Assembly (NCBI GenBank): GCA_963751615.1
Contig: CAVVVG010000005.1
Location: 1,674,001-1,738,000, forward strand
Direction: 5' to 3'
Length of the DNA stretch: 64,000 bases
Source of the DNA: Palsa-892 sp963751615
GTDB taxonomy: Bacteria; Pseudomonadota; Alphaproteobacteria; Rhizobiales; Xanthobacteraceae
A model generated the notes under the pieces. That model was not told the DNA's origin, did no database searches, and saw only the letters and a program-made list of their open reading frames with translations. Below are positions 31,239-41,227 of the stretch, in pieces (position 1 is the stretch's first letter; every line of letters starts with the position of its first letter). A program made the translations under genes and the position numbers.

Positions 31239-31700
31239 TTAGGTTTCGCATTGCCATTGGCCAGATCAGCGAGGTGATCATCCTTTGTATAATCCGAAGT
31301 GAAATTTTGACAATAACGCGCTTGCTCGCGAAGAATGTTGGTCCCTTCGAAAAAGGCGGGCAATCTCAGCTTCATCGTTGGATCTTGTATCGATGTCTGC
31401 TTCCGTTACATGCTAGCGAAGCTAAACGAATTGATACGGATCAAGGCCACCGCTGTGCCAAGTAGAATTTTGTGGCTATGTATTCATGAACGCAGGAACT
31501 ACCAAACGTTGCGGAGAGGGCAGGGTAACATTAAAATTTGAAAAATAATTTGCGGACGCGTTGTTCAGAGGGTCCTGTGAAGCTCTCTTTTCTTGAGAGA
31601 TTGAGCCTACGTGACAGACCCGTTCACAACTGCGAACGGAGTACGAAAGGGTGGTTCTTTCATTTGGTTCAATAGTGGAAGGATAAAGAATGTCGTTTGA
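31239..31700. other. Intergenic region between capA-like gene and rnhB
   Basis: A minus-strand frame of 62 codons (31187-31375, with LREQARYCQNFTSD) looks protein-like but has no ribosome site and runs into the capA-like start. Near 31580 a short hairpin CTCTC/GAGAG is present. Nothing else is recognised. Confidence 0.35.
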
Positions 31701-32456
31701 TCACCGCACAGACGCGCGTGTAAGAACTGCCGTCGCGTTGTTTGCGTAATAGTCTGAGCTCCACTCAGGCTCAGCCGGATTTAAGTTCGCCGCCCCTAAC
31801 AGAGTTATTGCCGGATTGACTCGGGCCAAGGAGACGGGCGGGATGTTTTTCAAAAAACGATCAGGCAAAAATGTGCGGCGATGATGAACACAAGGCACGC
31901 AACGTTCCAAAGCAGCCGCATGGCTCTTGGTACCGTAGCCTTTATGCTTACTAAACTCATAGGCTGGATAGACCGAACTCAGAACCCGCATTAGCCGATC
32001 ACGTGTGACCTTTGCAATTATCGATGCGGCAGCGATAGAAGCCACAATACTATCTCCGCCTACCACGGTACGAACCTCGCCATCTATGGGTGGCGAATGA
32101 GGGCCGTCGACAAATGTAATGTCGATGCGACGTGCCAATCCACGAACTGCTTGGGCAAGCGCCCAAAGTCTAGCGTTAAGGACATTGTCGCGATCGATTC
32201 GGTAAGGCGGCGCTGAAGCAATCGAAATTTCTGCGCTCGCAGAAATTTCCGTGAATAGCTTCTCGCGGAGTTCAGGTGATAATGCTTTCGAATCGTTAAG
32301 GCCTTTGGGAATCCGAAGCGGATCCAAAATCACGGCAGCCGCTACAATCGGTCCAGCCCAGGCGCCACATCCCACTTCATCGCAACCGGCAATGGTAGCG
32401 TTACCTCGTCGACGGGCGTTTGCTTCGCGGGCAAATGTAGGACGGGACTTTTTCAT
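31701..32456 (-). CDS. rnhB: Ribonuclease HII with altered GRG motif
   Basis: The 251-residue protein is RNase HII, which removes ribonucleotides and RNA of RNA/DNA hybrids. It has the acidic residues Asp26 and Glu27 (AGCDEVGCGAWAGPIVAAAV), LNDSKALSPE, ITFVDGPH and ASIIAKVTRDR. The normal GRG motif that grips the ribonucleotide junction reads G-C-G, Cys30 in place of Arg, a single-base change (CGT to TGT). The C-terminus carries about 40 extra residues. Activity may be weakened. The gene is divergent from pcaI. Confidence 0.9.
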   Translation of the reverse strand: MKKSRPTFAREANARRRGNATIAGCDEVGCGAWAGPIVAAAVILDPLRIPKGLNDSKALSPELREKLFTEISASAEISIASAPPYRIDRDNVLNARLWALAQAVRGLARRIDITFVDGPHSPPIDGEVRTVVGGDSIVASIAAASIIAKVTRDRLMRVLSSVYPAYEFSKHKGYGTKSHAAALERCVPCVHHRRTFLPDRFLKNIPPVSLARVNPAITLLGAANLNPAEPEWSSDYYANNATAVLTRASVR

Positions 32457-32816
32457 TGTTTCTCAAATCGATTCTGTTGGAACAAGCGGCCGATAAATGG
32501 CGCGAATATGGCGAACAATCGCTGTTTTTGTCATCGATGGCCCTACGCGAACTCGTCGTTACAATTTCGCCCATTGTCTTGAGCCATGAGGTGCGCGCTG
32601 AAATCTGCGACGGGCGACCCGCTACCGCCACACAAGGCGCGTTGTCAGACGCGTCGTTCAAAATGTGATCGATCATGGATTGCCCAATAACTGAGCGGGC
32701 GCAGAGCGTAGCCCCCACCGCAACTTTCCCACTATGTAAACGACCCGGCATTAGGTATCTACCAGTCTTGCGCTTGTTGCTTAGTGCAAAATAGGTCACC
32801 AAGACCGGAGAATCGA
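32457..32816. other. Divergent promoter region between rnhB and pcaI
   Basis: No gene is supported in these 360 bases; frames of 70-148 codons on both strands lack ribosome sites and any family look. The region must hold the promoters of rnhB and pcaIJF. No clear operator was recognised. Confidence 0.35.
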
Positions 32817-33665
32817 ATGGCCGCCATTCTCTCGCTCGCCGAGGCAATCGAAGCCAATGTGCGCGATGACGATAAAGTCGCGATGGAAGGCTTTACCCAT
32901 CTGATCCCATTTGCCGCAGGCCACGAAGTGATCCGTCAGGGGCGCAAGCGCCTGACTCTCGTCCGTATGACGCCCGATTTGATCTATGATCAACTAATCG
33001 GCATGGGCTGCGCCAAGAAGATAGTCTTCTCCTGGGGTGGCAACCCCGGGGTCGGATCGCTGCATCGTTTTCGCGATGCCTACGACAATAACTGGCCGAA
33101 CCGGATTACCATCGAAGAACACAGCCACGCGGCTATGGCGAATGCTTACGAAGCCGGGGCAGCAGGTATGCCGTTCGCGGCGTTTCGCGGCTATCGTGGT
33201 GCGGAATTGAAGCGGGTTAATCCGAATATCAAGGAAATCACCTGTCCATTCACCCAAGAAAAACTTGCAGTCGTCCCGGCCTTGAAACTCGACGTTGCTA
33301 TTGTCCACGCGCAAAAGGCCGACCAAAAGGGAAACGTTTTGTTCGAAGGAATTGTAGGAGTGCAGAAGGAAGCGGTTCTCGCCGCCAAATGCTCCATCGT
33401 CACGGTCGAGGAAATCGTCGATACGCTGGAGCCGCATTCGCCGAACGCCGTGATTCTACCGGCGTGGACTGTCAGCGCGGTTGTGAAAGTGCCCGGCGGG
33501 GCGCATCCATCCTTTGCGCACGGTTATTACAAGCGTGACAATGCTTTCTATAAAAAATGGGACGCCATCTCCCGCGACCGCAATTCCTTTCGCGCGTGGA
33601 TCGACGAGCATGTACTGCGCAAGGGGCCAGAGGCCTTCGCAATTCATGCGAAGAGGGCCGCATGA
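32817..33665 (+). CDS. pcaI: 3-oxoadipate CoA-transferase subunit A
   Basis: The 282-residue protein is the alpha subunit of the CoA-transferase that passes CoA from succinyl-CoA to beta-ketoadipate. It shows VAMEGFTHLIPFAAGHEVIR, FSWGGNPGVGSLHRFRDAY and AIVHAQKADQKGNVLFEG. The start ATG 32817 has GGAGA 5 bases before it; an open frame extends upstream without support. It overlaps pcaJ by 4 bases (ATGA). The operon pcaIJF completes aromatic degradation to succinyl-CoA and acetyl-CoA. Confidence 0.92.
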   Translation: MAAILSLAEAIEANVRDDDKVAMEGFTHLIPFAAGHEVIRQGRKRLTLVRMTPDLIYDQLIGMGCAKKIVFSWGGNPGVGSLHRFRDAYDNNWPNRITIEEHSHAAMANAYEAGAAGMPFAAFRGYRGAELKRVNPNIKEITCPFTQEKLAVVPALKLDVAIVHAQKADQKGNVLFEGIVGVQKEAVLAAKCSIVTVEEIVDTLEPHSPNAVILPAWTVSAVVKVPGGAHPSFAHGYYKRDNAFYKKWDAISRDRNSFRAWIDEHVLRKGPEAFAIHAKRAA

Positions 33666-34450
33666 ACGCGGATGCTAGCAATTATACATCGAATGAAATG
33701 ATGACGATCGCTGCCGCGCGTGCCTTGAGCAACAAGGATGTTTGCTTCGTCGGCATCGGTGCGCCGTCGGCAGCATGCAATTTGGCGCGGCTCACACATG
33801 CGCCCGAAATCGTGCTGATCTATGAGTCAGGCACGATCGAAACCAAACCAAACATTCTTCCACTCTCTATTGGTGACGGCGAATTGTGCGAGACCGCGCT
33901 GGTCACCGTATCGGTGCCGGAGATGTTCCGCTACTGGCTGCAGGGTGGACGAATTACGACGGGATTTCTTGGTGGCGCGCAGATCGACAAATTCGCGAAC
34001 CTCAACACAACAGTCGTCGGGCCATATGAAAAGCCAGACGTGCGCTTGCCAGGCGGTGGCGGGGCGCCGGAAATCGCGACGAGCTGCGGTCAGATTTTCA
34101 TCACCATGGCACACAAGCGCCGCGCCTTCGTGGAGAAGATTGATTTCTTTACTTCCCTCGGACACGGCCGGGGCGGAGATGATCGCGCAAAGACCTATGG
34201 CGTTCAGACTAAAGGACCTACAAAAGTATTTACAGATCTCTGCATGCTCGAGCCGGATGCGAACACGAAAGAATTGACGGTGGTTTCTCTCCATTCTGGG
34301 GTCACATGCGGGCAGGTGATCGAAGCAACGGGATGGCAGATAAAATTCGCGGAGAAGGTTACCGAAACTCTACCGCCGACCGAAATAGAATTGAAAACAT
34401 TGCGGGAATTGCATGCGCGTACCAAGGCCGCGCATGGCGATGCCGCTTGA
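33662..34450 (+). CDS. pcaJ: 3-oxoadipate CoA-transferase subunit B
   Basis: The 262-residue beta subunit has the catalytic Glu region LIYESGTIETKPN, the GFLGGAQIDKFANLNTTVVG motif and LPGGGGAPEIATSCG. It starts at ATG 33662 inside the end of pcaI. It forms the heteromeric transferase with PcaI. Confidence 0.92.
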   Translation: MNADASNYTSNEMMTIAAARALSNKDVCFVGIGAPSAACNLARLTHAPEIVLIYESGTIETKPNILPLSIGDGELCETALVTVSVPEMFRYWLQGGRITTGFLGGAQIDKFANLNTTVVGPYEKPDVRLPGGGGAPEIATSCGQIFITMAHKRRAFVEKIDFFTSLGHGRGGDDRAKTYGVQTKGPTKVFTDLCMLEPDANTKELTVVSLHSGVTCGQVIEATGWQIKFAEKVTETLPPTEIELKTLRELHARTKAAHGDAA

Positions 34451-34460
34451 GGAGTGAAAA

Positions 34461-35675
34461 ATGGTCAAAGCACACGATGCCTATATCTGCGATTTCGTCC
34501 GTACGCCTATCGGCCGTTTTGCCGGTTCGCTATCGAAGGTACGTGCCGATGATCTTGCTGCGATCCCGATTAGAGCCCTCACGGAACGGAACAAATTCGC
34601 CGACTGGTCGAGACTAGACGACGTTTATTTCGGCTGTGCCAATCAGGCGGGCGAGGACAATCGCAATGTTGCACGAATGGCGCTGCTGCTTGCGGGCCTG
34701 CCGCCGACCATTTCAGGAGTTACCGTCAACCGGCTTTGTGCATCGGGCCTTGAAGCCCTAGGCGCCGCGGCGCGGGCGATCAAAGCCGGTGAAATTGATT
34801 TTGCGATCGCGGGAGGCGTCGAATCCATGTCGCGTGCGCCGTTCGTAATGGGAAAAGCGACCGAGGCGTTTCAGCGGAGTGCCGAAATCTATGACACTAC
34901 AATCGGTTGGCGCTTCATCAATCCGCTGATGAAAAAGCAATACGGCGTGGATTCAATGCCAGAAACGGGGGAGAATGTTGCCGAAGAATTTCAGGTCTCG
35001 CGCGAGGACCAAGATAAATTTGCCCTGCGCTCACAACAGCGCGCGGTGACGGCGCAGAATAACGGATTTTTTGCCTCCGAAATCATCCCGGTGGAAATTC
35101 CCGGCAAAAATGGCCCCATGGTGGTGGCGAAGGACGAACATCCGCGCGGCGACACGACATTAGAAGGGCTCGCGAAATTGAAAACGCCTTTCCGCACGCC
35201 GGGCACGGTTACCGCCGGAAACGCGTCGGGTGTGAACGACGGAGCTGCGGCGCTCATTGTTGCTTCCGAAGAAGCCGTGAAAAAGCATGGATTAAAACCC
35301 CGCGCGCGCATTCTTGGCATGGCGGCCGCAGGGGTTCCGCCGCGCATCATGGGAATTGGTCCCGTACCCGCGACTGAAAAACTCGTTGCTAGACTCGATA
35401 TCAAAGTCTCCGCCTTTGATATCATCGAACTGAACGAAGCATTCGCAAGCCAAGCAATTGCCGTGTTGCGTCAACTCGGCCTTCCAGACGATGCGGACTT
35501 CGTGAATCCGCACGGCGGCGGTATCGCACTCGGTCATCCTCTCGGTGCGACTGGTGCCCGAATTGCGGGCACGGCGATGCATGCGCTGGAAGAAACTGGC
35601 GGCAAGCTGGGGCTCGCGACTCTATGCGTGGGTGTCGGGCAGGGAGTGTCGCTCGCGATCGAGCGCGTGAACTAG
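34461..35675 (+). CDS. pcaF: 3-oxoadipyl-CoA thiolase
   Basis: The 404-residue thiolase splits 3-oxoadipyl-CoA into succinyl-CoA and acetyl-CoA. The nucleophilic Cys is in VNRLCASGLEAL (about residue 93), the His is in NPHGGGIALGHPLGATGARI and the second Cys is in LATLCVGVGQG. The start YICDFVRTPIGRFAGSLSKV is that of PcaF. It lies 10 bases after pcaJ, with GAGG before its ATG. Confidence 0.93.
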   Translation: MVKAHDAYICDFVRTPIGRFAGSLSKVRADDLAAIPIRALTERNKFADWSRLDDVYFGCANQAGEDNRNVARMALLLAGLPPTISGVTVNRLCASGLEALGAAARAIKAGEIDFAIAGGVESMSRAPFVMGKATEAFQRSAEIYDTTIGWRFINPLMKKQYGVDSMPETGENVAEEFQVSREDQDKFALRSQQRAVTAQNNGFFASEIIPVEIPGKNGPMVVAKDEHPRGDTTLEGLAKLKTPFRTPGTVTAGNASGVNDGAAALIVASEEAVKKHGLKPRARILGMAAAGVPPRIMGIGPVPATEKLVARLDIKVSAFDIIELNEAFASQAIAVLRQLGLPDDADFVNPHGGGIALGHPLGATGARIAGTAMHALEETGGKLGLATLCVGVGQGVSLAIERVN

Positions 35676-35676
35676 A

Positions 35677-36543
35677 TCAGCCGCGCGTCCGGGAAGAGCG
35701 CATGGGCTTTACCTTCAGCTCAATCCAATTGCGCAATTCCCTCACGCGCATATCGCGTTGGGTGATTGCGCTACTGATACCGTGACGCCAGCTTAGCTGC
35801 TTATTCGTCGGATCTTTCGCGAGGTCGTCAATATCTTTCATAAAAAGTGAGGCGTCCTGGTTACTTGCAAAAAATCCTTCATTCACAAGTCCGCCGTTTA
35901 GCCGTTTGAGAATCGAGGAAATATCCTTGAAATCGTATTCCGGGTGATATTGAACGCCCCAAGCCACGCCGCCTTCATAATGAATTTCGGCAGCCTGCAC
36001 TCCGGAATGCTCATTCATCGCGAGAATGTCGGCTTTCGGCGGCAACGATTCGACTTCGTCGAGATGAACGGTCAGCGCGTCAAACACCTGCGGCTTTTCC
36101 TCATAGAGAGGATGAGTCGTTCCCTTTTCAGTAACGCGAATCCGGCGTCCGAAGCCGATCTCGCGCCCTCGAGGGTTTTTATGAACCGTTCCCCCCGCGG
36201 CGACGGTCGCCACTTGCAAACCCCAACAACTTCCGAACATCGGCGTCTTGGATTTGAACACGCTGCGGGCTAATTCGACCTGTGGTTGGATTGCCGGACC
36301 ACCGTTATAAATGTGAAGCGCAGAACCAGTGATGGCGACACCGTCGTAGCCTTCCAGACCAGCAGTATCCGGTAAATTGGCCCCCGGGTCGGCGGGGAAA
36401 CATATGTCGACTATCACTTCGGGCCAAAGTTCACCGAGAAGACTTGCATAACCTTCACTTGCAACGATTCCCCCGACCGAAACCTGGTGCTTGCGCCCTT
36501 TGGCGGTATTTCCTTCAACAACAAGGAGGCGAGGGGAAGACAT
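35677..36543 (-). CDS. Class I glutamine amidotransferase-like protein
   Basis: The 288-residue protein has the GATase1 fold: GVAITGSALHIYNGG, nucleophile Cys in PMFGSCWGLQVATVA, His in GVQYHPEYDF and the following Glu. It is a GMP-synthase-like amidotransferase without an attached synthetase domain, so its ammonia acceptor is unknown; gamma-glutamyl hydrolase activity is possible. A C-terminal extension of about 60 basic residues follows the core. It converges with pcaF, one base apart. Confidence 0.85.
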   Translation of the reverse strand: MSSPRLLVVEGNTAKGRKHQVSVGGIVASEGYASLLGELWPEVIVDICFPADPGANLPDTAGLEGYDGVAITGSALHIYNGGPAIQPQVELARSVFKSKTPMFGSCWGLQVATVAAGGTVHKNPRGREIGFGRRIRVTEKGTTHPLYEEKPQVFDALTVHLDEVESLPPKADILAMNEHSGVQAAEIHYEGGVAWGVQYHPEYDFKDISSILKRLNGGLVNEGFFASNQDASLFMKDIDDLAKDPTNKQLSWRHGISSAITQRDMRVRELRNWIELKVKPMRSSRTRG

Positions 36544-36733
36544 GAGATTAGCTTAGCTTAAAAAGGTGAACAAATTTTAGATAGGTCGTGTTTTGCGGCA
36601 GAATCGAGGAATTTCGCCTTTCAGCATAGCAGATTGGTCACGCTTGCGTGAAAACTGAAGCCTACGTTGGCAATACCACAGCAATCGTCCAGCATGCGCT
36701 CGACGAAAGTATTGAGCGGGATAAAGGGAACAA

Positions 36734-38239
36734 ATGGCTGATTATGATCTCGCGATCATTGGAGGGGGTATCAACGGCTGCGGGATTGCACGCGATGCAG
36801 CGGGCAGAGGGCTTTCGGTTCTTCTTGTTGAACAAAATGATCTCGGCGGAGCGACTTCGTCAGCTTCGACCAAATTGATTCATGGCGGCCTGCGTTATCT
36901 GGAGCAGTACGATTTTCGTATGGTGCGGAAATCGCTTGCTGAGCGCGAACGACTATTGAAGCTCGCGCCCCATCTCGTCCGTCCGATGCGTTTTGTTTTG
37001 CCTTATGTGCGGGGGGGCCGTCCTGCTTGGATGCTACGCGCTGGTTTTTGGCTTTACGATCACTTGGGGGGCTACACGAGTTTTCCATCAGTGCGCGTTA
37101 TCGATCTTGCAGATGATCCTATCGGCGCTCCGCTCAAACCCACTTTTCATCTTGGATTTGAATACTCTGACTGCATAACGGATGACGCTCGCCTGGTCAT
37201 CGTCAATGCGATCGGCGCGCGCGAAAAGGGCGCCACGATCCGACCTCACACGCGATTGGTTGCCGCGCGGCGTGAGGCCGAATTCTGGCAGTTGATTTTG
37301 CAGGTAGCGGGGAGACGTGAGACCGCCACAGCACGCGCCCTAGTCAATGCCGGTGGCCCTTGGGTTTCGCGCATTAACGAGACAATAATTCGGCAGCCAT
37401 CCCGCCATAAGGTTCGACTTGTGAAAGGAAGCCATATTGTTATTCCACGTCTGCACGCTTACGAGCGCGCGTATTTTCTTCAGAACGATGATAAACGGCT
37501 TGTTTTTGCGATTCCGTACCAGGATCAATACACATTGATTGGCACCACCGAAGTGGATGTCACTGGCGATCCGGGGATAACAACGGCAAGTGCCGACGAG
37601 ATTCTTTATCTTTGCCGCGCGGCCGCACGATATTTCCGGGCGCCGGTCGAGCCATCGAACGTCGTATGGAATTACTCTGGTGTACGGCCGCTCATCGATG
37701 ACGGCTCAGGCAATGCAATGGATGTTACGCGCGATTATATCATCGACGTCAATGAGGATTACCGAAAGCCGCCGCTCATTTCGATTTTTGGCGGCAAGCT
37801 TACAACTTATCGACGTCTCGCAGAAGCTGTGCTCTCGAAAATCAGCAATCGTTTCGTAATGGGGAGTAGCTGGACCGCGGAAGAACCTCTCCCCGGAGGA
37901 GACTTGGGCGATTCCGGAGTCGAAGGTTTAATTTCAGAGATTACAACGCGTCACCCCTTCATCACATATGCGCACGCGCGAAGGTTGGCAACATCCTATG
38001 GTTCGCGGACTTGGCGGATGATCGCAAAGACAAAAAACGTACAAGATCTCGGGCCCCGCATTGTCGAAAATCTTCACCAAGTTGAGCTTAATTATTTGTG
38101 CCGTGATGAGTGGGCGCGTAGCAGCGATGACATCTTGTGGCGTCGCACTAAACTCGGACTAAACGCAACGGCAGCTGAAATTGCTGCGCTCAAAGAAGCG
38201 TTGATTCAAAACCTTAAGACTGAAATGGCGGCGGGTTGA
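36734..38239 (+). CDS. glpD: Glycerol-3-phosphate dehydrogenase (FAD)
   Basis: The 501-residue flavoprotein starts with the FAD-binding motif YDLAIIGGGINGCGIARDAA and shows SSASTKLIHGGLRYLEQYDF, NAGGPWVSRINE, GSHIVIPRLH and NYSGVRPLIDDGS, all typical of aerobic GlpD. It oxidises glycerol 3-phosphate to dihydroxyacetone phosphate and feeds the quinone pool at the inner membrane. It is followed without a gap by glpK. Confidence 0.95.
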   Translation: MADYDLAIIGGGINGCGIARDAAGRGLSVLLVEQNDLGGATSSASTKLIHGGLRYLEQYDFRMVRKSLAERERLLKLAPHLVRPMRFVLPYVRGGRPAWMLRAGFWLYDHLGGYTSFPSVRVIDLADDPIGAPLKPTFHLGFEYSDCITDDARLVIVNAIGAREKGATIRPHTRLVAARREAEFWQLILQVAGRRETATARALVNAGGPWVSRINETIIRQPSRHKVRLVKGSHIVIPRLHAYERAYFLQNDDKRLVFAIPYQDQYTLIGTTEVDVTGDPGITTASADEILYLCRAAARYFRAPVEPSNVVWNYSGVRPLIDDGSGNAMDVTRDYIIDVNEDYRKPPLISIFGGKLTTYRRLAEAVLSKISNRFVMGSSWTAEEPLPGGDLGDSGVEGLISEITTRHPFITYAHARRLATSYGSRTWRMIAKTKNVQDLGPRIVENLHQVELNYLCRDEWARSSDDILWRRTKLGLNATAAEIAALKEALIQNLKTEMAAG

Positions 38240-38244
38240 AGTTG

Positions 38245-39735
38245 ATGGATCATGTAGTCGCAATTGACCAGGGAACGACTTCCAGCCGCGCTATTGTCTT
38301 TGACGCGTCCCTGAATGCGATAGCTACTACGCAACAGGAAATTACACAACACTATCCAGCCCCGGGTCATGTCGAGCATGACGCTGAAGAAATCTGGCAA
38401 AGCGTCGTTTCAACCATTCGTTCGGTGCTGGACCAAGCAAAACTGAAAGCGTCCGAGATTGCGGCTATCGGCATTACCAATCAGCGTGAAACTACAGTGA
38501 TCTGGAACCGCGAAACGGGAGAGCCGATTTATCGTGCCATCGTCTGGCAGGACCGGCGCACGGCGGATATCTGTACGCGCTTGAAAGCCGAAGGCTATGA
38601 AGCAAAAATCGCCGCGCGAACCGGCTTGTTACTTGATCCTTACTTCTCGGGAACCAAAATTGCTTGGATACTGGATCAGGTTGAAAGCGCTCGTTCAGCA
38701 GCCGAGCACGGCAAACTCGCTTTTGGAACCATCGACTCGTTCCTTTTATACCGGCTGACCGGCGGCAAGCGCCACGCAATTGACGCGACGAATGCTTCTC
38801 GCACCTTGCTGCTCGATCTCGAGTCCGCGCGCTGGGACGGCGAGATGCTGAAACTCTTCCGCGTACCGACATCAATTCTACCGGAAATCTGCGATAGCGC
38901 GGGCGATTTTGGAATGACGGAAAAATCAATTTTCGGTACGCCCATCGCGATCCGTTCTATGATCGGGGACCAACAAGCGGCTACCGTGGGTCAAGCGTGC
39001 GTAAGCGCTGGTATGATGAAGGCAACGTATGGCACGGGTTGCTTTGCGTTGCTTCACACGGGCGATAAGCCGGTCCGTTCCCACAATCGCTTGCTTACGA
39101 CGATCACATATCAGCTCGACGGCAAGCGTGCCTATGCACTGGAGGGTGCGATTTTTATCGCGGGTGCGGCCGTGCAATGGCTGCGCGACGCGATGGGACT
39201 TATTCGTTCGGCGCAAGAAGTGAGTGTGCTCGCGGCCAAAGCCGATCCAAAGGAAAATGTTATTTTAGTCCCCGCATTTACCGGCTTGGGTGCGCCGTGG
39301 TGGGACCCGGAAGCGCGCGGCGCAATTTACGGCCTCACCCGCGCGAGCGGTGCTGCTGAACTTGCACGTGCGGTGATCGAATGCGTTGGCTTTCAGACCG
39401 CTGATCTTCTCGATGCTATGCGCGCGGACTGGCCCGCCGGTGTTAATGGCAACACCATATTGCGAGTTGATGGAGGCATGGCAAATAGTGATGCAGTGAT
39501 GCAATTCCTAGCAGACATTCTCAATGCGCCGGTCGATCGGCCCATCGCCACCGAGACGACCGCGCGTGGAGCGGCCTATCTCGCCGGCCGGAGCGCTGGA
39601 ATTTATCCCGATCTTAATCGTTTAGGCGATTTATGGAAGCTTGATCGGCGCTTTGCACCGAAAATGGATAATGCGATACGCGCGGCACGCCTCGTTCATT
39701 GGCGCGATGCAGTTTCACGCACACGAAGTCGGTGA
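38245..39735 (+). CDS. glpK: Glycerol kinase
   Basis: The 496-residue FGGY kinase has AIDQGTTSSRAIVFD at the N-terminus, ITNQRETTVIWNRETGEPIY, TIDSFLLYRLTGG, GDQQAATVGQ and VDGGMANSDAVMQFLADILN. It phosphorylates glycerol for GlpD. ATG 38245 is chosen; TTG codons at 38236 and 38242 are in frame, the first overlapping the glpD stop. No glpF or transporter is in the unit. Confidence 0.95.
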   Translation: MDHVVAIDQGTTSSRAIVFDASLNAIATTQQEITQHYPAPGHVEHDAEEIWQSVVSTIRSVLDQAKLKASEIAAIGITNQRETTVIWNRETGEPIYRAIVWQDRRTADICTRLKAEGYEAKIAARTGLLLDPYFSGTKIAWILDQVESARSAAEHGKLAFGTIDSFLLYRLTGGKRHAIDATNASRTLLLDLESARWDGEMLKLFRVPTSILPEICDSAGDFGMTEKSIFGTPIAIRSMIGDQQAATVGQACVSAGMMKATYGTGCFALLHTGDKPVRSHNRLLTTITYQLDGKRAYALEGAIFIAGAAVQWLRDAMGLIRSAQEVSVLAAKADPKENVILVPAFTGLGAPWWDPEARGAIYGLTRASGAAELARAVIECVGFQTADLLDAMRADWPAGVNGNTILRVDGGMANSDAVMQFLADILNAPVDRPIATETTARGAAYLAGRSAGIYPDLNRLGDLWKLDRRFAPKMDNAIRAARLVHWRDAVSRTRSR

Positions 39736-39825
39736 GAAGGTTGAGCGCTTCTGCTTTCCTCGCTATAGCGAATTTGCCGAAACTGCGAGAACGGAGTCAG
39801 GCAATGCAAGGGTGAGGGATGGGCG

Positions 39826-41202
39826 ATGTATTACAACCAAAATATCGACCTCGCATTGAAAAGTAGAAATTCGGGAGGAATTACGGACGAGGGTTTTGCG
39901 CATATGCTTGCCCGCACCGAGCCTGCACTTGCGGATCTGCGTTCAAAACACGCCAACGGATCATTGCCACTGCTGCGTCTTACGGAAAATAATGATGATT
40001 TGGTGTCCTTGAGAAAGGCGGCAGCGAAGCTGAAAAAGGCCAGCGATGTTGTTTTTCTCGGAACCGGTGGATCGAGTCTTGGGGGCCAGGCGCTTGCGCA
40101 ACTCGCGGACTATGCAGTCCCCGGACTAGGAACGTTGCGCTCGAAGCCCCGCGTTCATTTTTTGGATAATCTCGATCCCATAACATTCGGAAAAATTCTG
40201 CAAAAATTATCGCTAAAAACGGCGTGCTTTGTAGCGATTTCCAAATCGGGAGGCACAGCGGAAACGTTGATGCAAAGCATCGCGGCAATTAGTGCGTTGA
40301 AAAAAGCGGGGCTTGGAAAAAAGATTTCGCATCATCTCATCGGTCTTTCGGAACCGAAACGAGCTGGCAAGCGCAATGGCTTAAGAGAGTTGTTGGAGAG
40401 TCATGGTTGTTTCCTGCTCGATCATGATCCGGGAATTGGTGGACGGTTCTCGGTGTTGTCAAACGTGGGTTTACTGCCGGCACTTGTGCTGGGTCTCGAC
40501 GGAAAAGGGATCCTCGCCGGTGCCCAGGATACGCTCGCAATATTGCTGGCAAAAAAAGCTGCAAGGATTGTTCCATTTGCGATTGGCGCAGCGTTGTCGG
40601 CAACGGCTGCTGCAGAAGGAAAAACGATCCGTGTGTTGATAGCATATGCGGACCGGCTTGAACGTTTCACGCGTTGGTGGGCGCAGCTTTGGGCTGAAAG
40701 TCTCGGCAAGCAAGGCAAGGGCGCGACGCCGATCGCAGCGCTTGGCCCAGTCGATCAGCATAGTCAGCTTCAACTTTGGCTCGATGGTCGGCGCGACAAG
40801 ATGTTCACTGTATTGACGACGGGTGTCGCGGGTTCGGGCCCAATAATCGACCAGAAGCTTGCGAAAATGGCGGGCGAGCCCGACTTCGGCGGTCGCCGGA
40901 TTGGCGACCTGGTTGCGGCACAAGGTCGCGCAACGGCTGACACGCTTGCAAAAAATGGTTGTCCCGTTCGTACGATTCATGTGGAAAAATTAGACGAACA
41001 TTCGCTCGGCGCATTGCTGATGCATTTCATGTTGGAAACGATCGTCGCAGCACATTTGCTGCGCGTGGATCCATTTGACCAGCCAGCGGTTGAAGAAGGA
41101 AAGAATTCTGGCGAAAAAATATCTTGCCGGCAGCTAAATCTGTGCACAGCGGGGACCAGCTCGGCCCTGGATCCCGATAACCCTTCGAAAGCTGGATTTT
41201 GA
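39826..41202 (+). CDS. pgi: Glucose-6-phosphate isomerase with frameshifted C-terminus
   Basis: The protein is a SIS-domain glucose-6-phosphate isomerase: FLGTGGSSLGGQALAQLADY, AISKSGGTAETLMQ, GIGGRFSVLSNVGLLPAL, GPVDQHSQLQLWLDG and the end HLLRVDPFDQPAVEEGK. After EEGK the family continues I-L-A-K-K-Y-L and stops. Here an extra A at 41104-41105 shifts the frame, and the chain runs on 32 foreign residues to 41202. Dropping that A gives KILAKKYLAGS and TAA at 41135-41137. The catalytic core is complete. It is either a recent mutation or a sequencing error. Confidence 0.9.
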   Translation: MYYNQNIDLALKSRNSGGITDEGFAHMLARTEPALADLRSKHANGSLPLLRLTENNDDLVSLRKAAAKLKKASDVVFLGTGGSSLGGQALAQLADYAVPGLGTLRSKPRVHFLDNLDPITFGKILQKLSLKTACFVAISKSGGTAETLMQSIAAISALKKAGLGKKISHHLIGLSEPKRAGKRNGLRELLESHGCFLLDHDPGIGGRFSVLSNVGLLPALVLGLDGKGILAGAQDTLAILLAKKAARIVPFAIGAALSATAAAEGKTIRVLIAYADRLERFTRWWAQLWAESLGKQGKGATPIAALGPVDQHSQLQLWLDGRRDKMFTVLTTGVAGSGPIIDQKLAKMAGEPDFGGRRIGDLVAAQGRATADTLAKNGCPVRTIHVEKLDEHSLGALLMHFMLETIVAAHLLRVDPFDQPAVEEGKNSGEKISCRQLNLCTAGTSSALDPDNPSKAGF

Positions 41203-41227
41203 TCCTCAACTCGGTCAGTTTCCGCGC

